Positions 63,154 to 64,000 of a stretch of 64,000 nucleotides of DNA are shown piece by piece. The DNA comes from Actinopolyspora halophila DSM 43834 (GTDB lineage Bacteria; Actinomycetota; Actinomycetes; Mycobacteriales; Pseudonocardiaceae), in assembly GCF_000371785.1 (NCBI RefSeq), contig NZ_AQUI01000002.1, forward strand, positions 1,405,276 to 1,469,275, in the 5' to 3' direction. The notes under the pieces are model-generated. The model worked only from the letters and a program-made list of their open reading frames with translations. It had not been told where the DNA came from and searched no databases. A program made the translations under genes and the position numbers. The first letter of the stretch is position 1, and each line of letters opens with the position of its first letter.

Positions 63154-63741
63154 GTGAGCAAAACGTCGAAGACCCGTCCAGGAGGGAGCAACAGGCAGCG
63201 GCTCGCGAGGGGCCGCGTCGTGTTCCGGGACTGGCGCAGAACGCGACCGTTCTGGGCGGGACTGTTCACCCTGATCGCCGCGCTGTTGCTGCTGTACCCG
63301 CCGTACGCCTCGTTGAAGTTCGGGGACCTCGAGGTGTCGCTGCGCACGACGGCCGGCATCACGGCGCTCGTGATCGGCATGGTGCTGATCGCGTGCGGCA
63401 TCTCGTTCTGGTTGCGTCCGGAGCTGCGGCTGCCCGCGGGCATCGTGACCCTGGTGCTGTCCGTGGTGGCCGTCGTGACGGTCAATCTCGGCTCCTTGCT
63501 GATCGGCACCACCATGGGGCTGATCGGCGCCGCCCTCGCGATCGCCTGGTCCCCGAACCGGCGGAGCGGCAAGCGCGATTCCGCGGGATCCGCGGACGGG
63601 TCCGGGGAGTCGAGCGGAGCCGCTCCCGCCCGCGACGGTGTTTCCAAGCCCTCTCCGGTTCCACGCGAGCGTGCGGGTGCCGAGCGGGACGAGGCGACTT
63701 CGCCCGCGGGCGCCGTGCGAATCGACGGAGGCGAGGCGTGA
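63154..63741 (+). CDS. DUF6114 family membrane protein
   Basis: A 195-residue protein. A basic N-terminus leads to RRTRPFWAGLFTLIAALLLL, after which about four helices follow: AGITALVIGMVLIACGISFWL, AGIVTLVLSVVAVVTVNLGSL and IGTTMGLIGAALAIAW. A disordered tail rich in Ser, Gly, Ala and Glu makes up the last 65 residues. The GTG at 63154 follows a GAGGAGGGG box. It overlaps the next gene's start at GTGA. It almost always follows a DUF6230 gene and may form a membrane complex with it, which is inference. Confidence 0.85.
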   Translation: MSKTSKTRPGGSNRQRLARGRVVFRDWRRTRPFWAGLFTLIAALLLLYPPYASLKFGDLEVSLRTTAGITALVIGMVLIACGISFWLRPELRLPAGIVTLVLSVVAVVTVNLGSLLIGTTMGLIGAALAIAWSPNRRSGKRDSAGSADGSGESSGAAPARDGVSKPSPVPRERAGAERDEATSPAGAVRIDGGEA

Positions 63742-64000
63742 GTCGGGACCGCGATCGCGCGTGCTCGCGACGGAAGGACAACGGTGTGGCCCGCGGGCGT
63801 TCGAGGGTGTTCCGGGGCGTGGGCACGACATCGCTGGTGATGGGGCTGGCCGTGGTGACCGGAGTCGCCGGGCTGGTCGATCCGCCCTTCGTCGCGGCCC
63901 AGCAGTCGGACTCCGTGCAGCTCCTCCCCGGGCCGACGAGCACGTCCCTTCTTCCGGGAACCGATGAGCCCCTCGGGGAGGCCCCCACGACATCGGAAGC
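63738..64000 (+). CDS. Secreted protein, cut by window end
   Basis: The first 87 codons of a frame still open at the window edge. Two starts are possible: GTG 63738, overlapping the DUF6114 stop, or GTG 63786. A signal-peptide-like segment (TTSLVMGLAVVTGVAGLVDP) is followed by FVAAQQSDSVQLLPGP and a Pro/Thr/Ser-rich stretch. It is the third gene of the DUF6230/DUF6114 operon and probably an exported low-complexity protein. The family cannot be named from this fragment. Confidence 0.65.
   Translation, partial: MSRDRDRACSRRKDNGVARGRSRVFRGVGTTSLVMGLAVVTGVAGLVDPPFVAAQQSDSVQLLPGPTSTSLLPGTDEPLGEAPTTSE

Overview
The window is high-GC actinobacterial chromosome. It uses many GTG and some TTG starts, has purine-rich ribosome binding sites a few bases upstream, and carries mycothiol-type enzymes and a two-peptidase ClpP1/ClpP2 system. 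Gene order from the second SSB (3.5 kb) to RNase E (61.8 kb) follows, as I recall it, the conserved mycobacterial block Rv2478c-Rv2444c. The mycothiol-linked genes, the acidic disordered proteins and the DUF6230/DUF6114 pair suggest a Pseudonocardiales member, perhaps Actinopolyspora or Saccharopolyspora. The genus is inference.

Left end (1-3.0 kb): a CRISPR array of 37-base repeats runs in from beyond the window and ends at 1011. It abuts a tyrosine recombinase (1032-2858) with a GntR-like domain added near its C-terminus. The recombinase lies 90 bases from the 3' end of tRNA-Arg(UCU), so this looks like the tRNA-side end of an integrated element that extends left. No cas gene is visible.

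Core block (3.5-34.7 kb): single-strand DNA-binding protein, ABC-F factor EttA, a repeat/disordered protein, the very large NAD-glutamate dehydrogenase, a thioesterase, two unknown proteins, two tandem GH13-like proteins that have lost catalytic residues, truncated haemoglobin O, an MscS channel, prolyl oligopeptidase, an HNH nuclease, a likely CtaJ/DUF5130 pair, a membrane-anchored receiver-like protein, aminopeptidase N, a DsbA-like nitroreductase relative, a metallo-beta-lactamase-fold hydrolase, a ComB-like phosphatase, RpiB and a Nei-type glycosylase.

Middle (34.7-49.6 kb): a YeeE sulfur transporter behind a small Cys-containing reading frame and a perfect palindrome; a 2H phosphoesterase with a DHA2 exporter; tRNA-Gly(UCC) and tRNA-Pro(UGG); trigger factor, clpP1, clpP2 and clpX; an alpha/beta hydrolase; fdhD; a secreted peptidoglycan-binding protein; then a small decayed patch with an hsdM remnant and an orphan antitoxin-like gene.

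Right part (49.6-64 kb): valS-folC-DUF4233, a zinc alcohol dehydrogenase, ndk and a GNAT gene, the remains of a B12-binding radical SAM gene, its usual DUF2344 partner, RNase E with an IF2-N-like domain and a 15-base tandem repeat, and a DUF6230/DUF6114/secreted-protein operon cut by the window edge.

The most unusual signals are a dispersed repeat lying just after stop codons in sense orientation (36.3, 45.2 and 54.3 kb), the paired inactive-looking GH13 proteins, the integrase-GntR fusion next to the CRISPR array, compensatory changes in the oldest CRISPR repeats, and the internally deleted radical SAM gene. I see no defence operon or biosynthetic cluster that would count as a complete new system.
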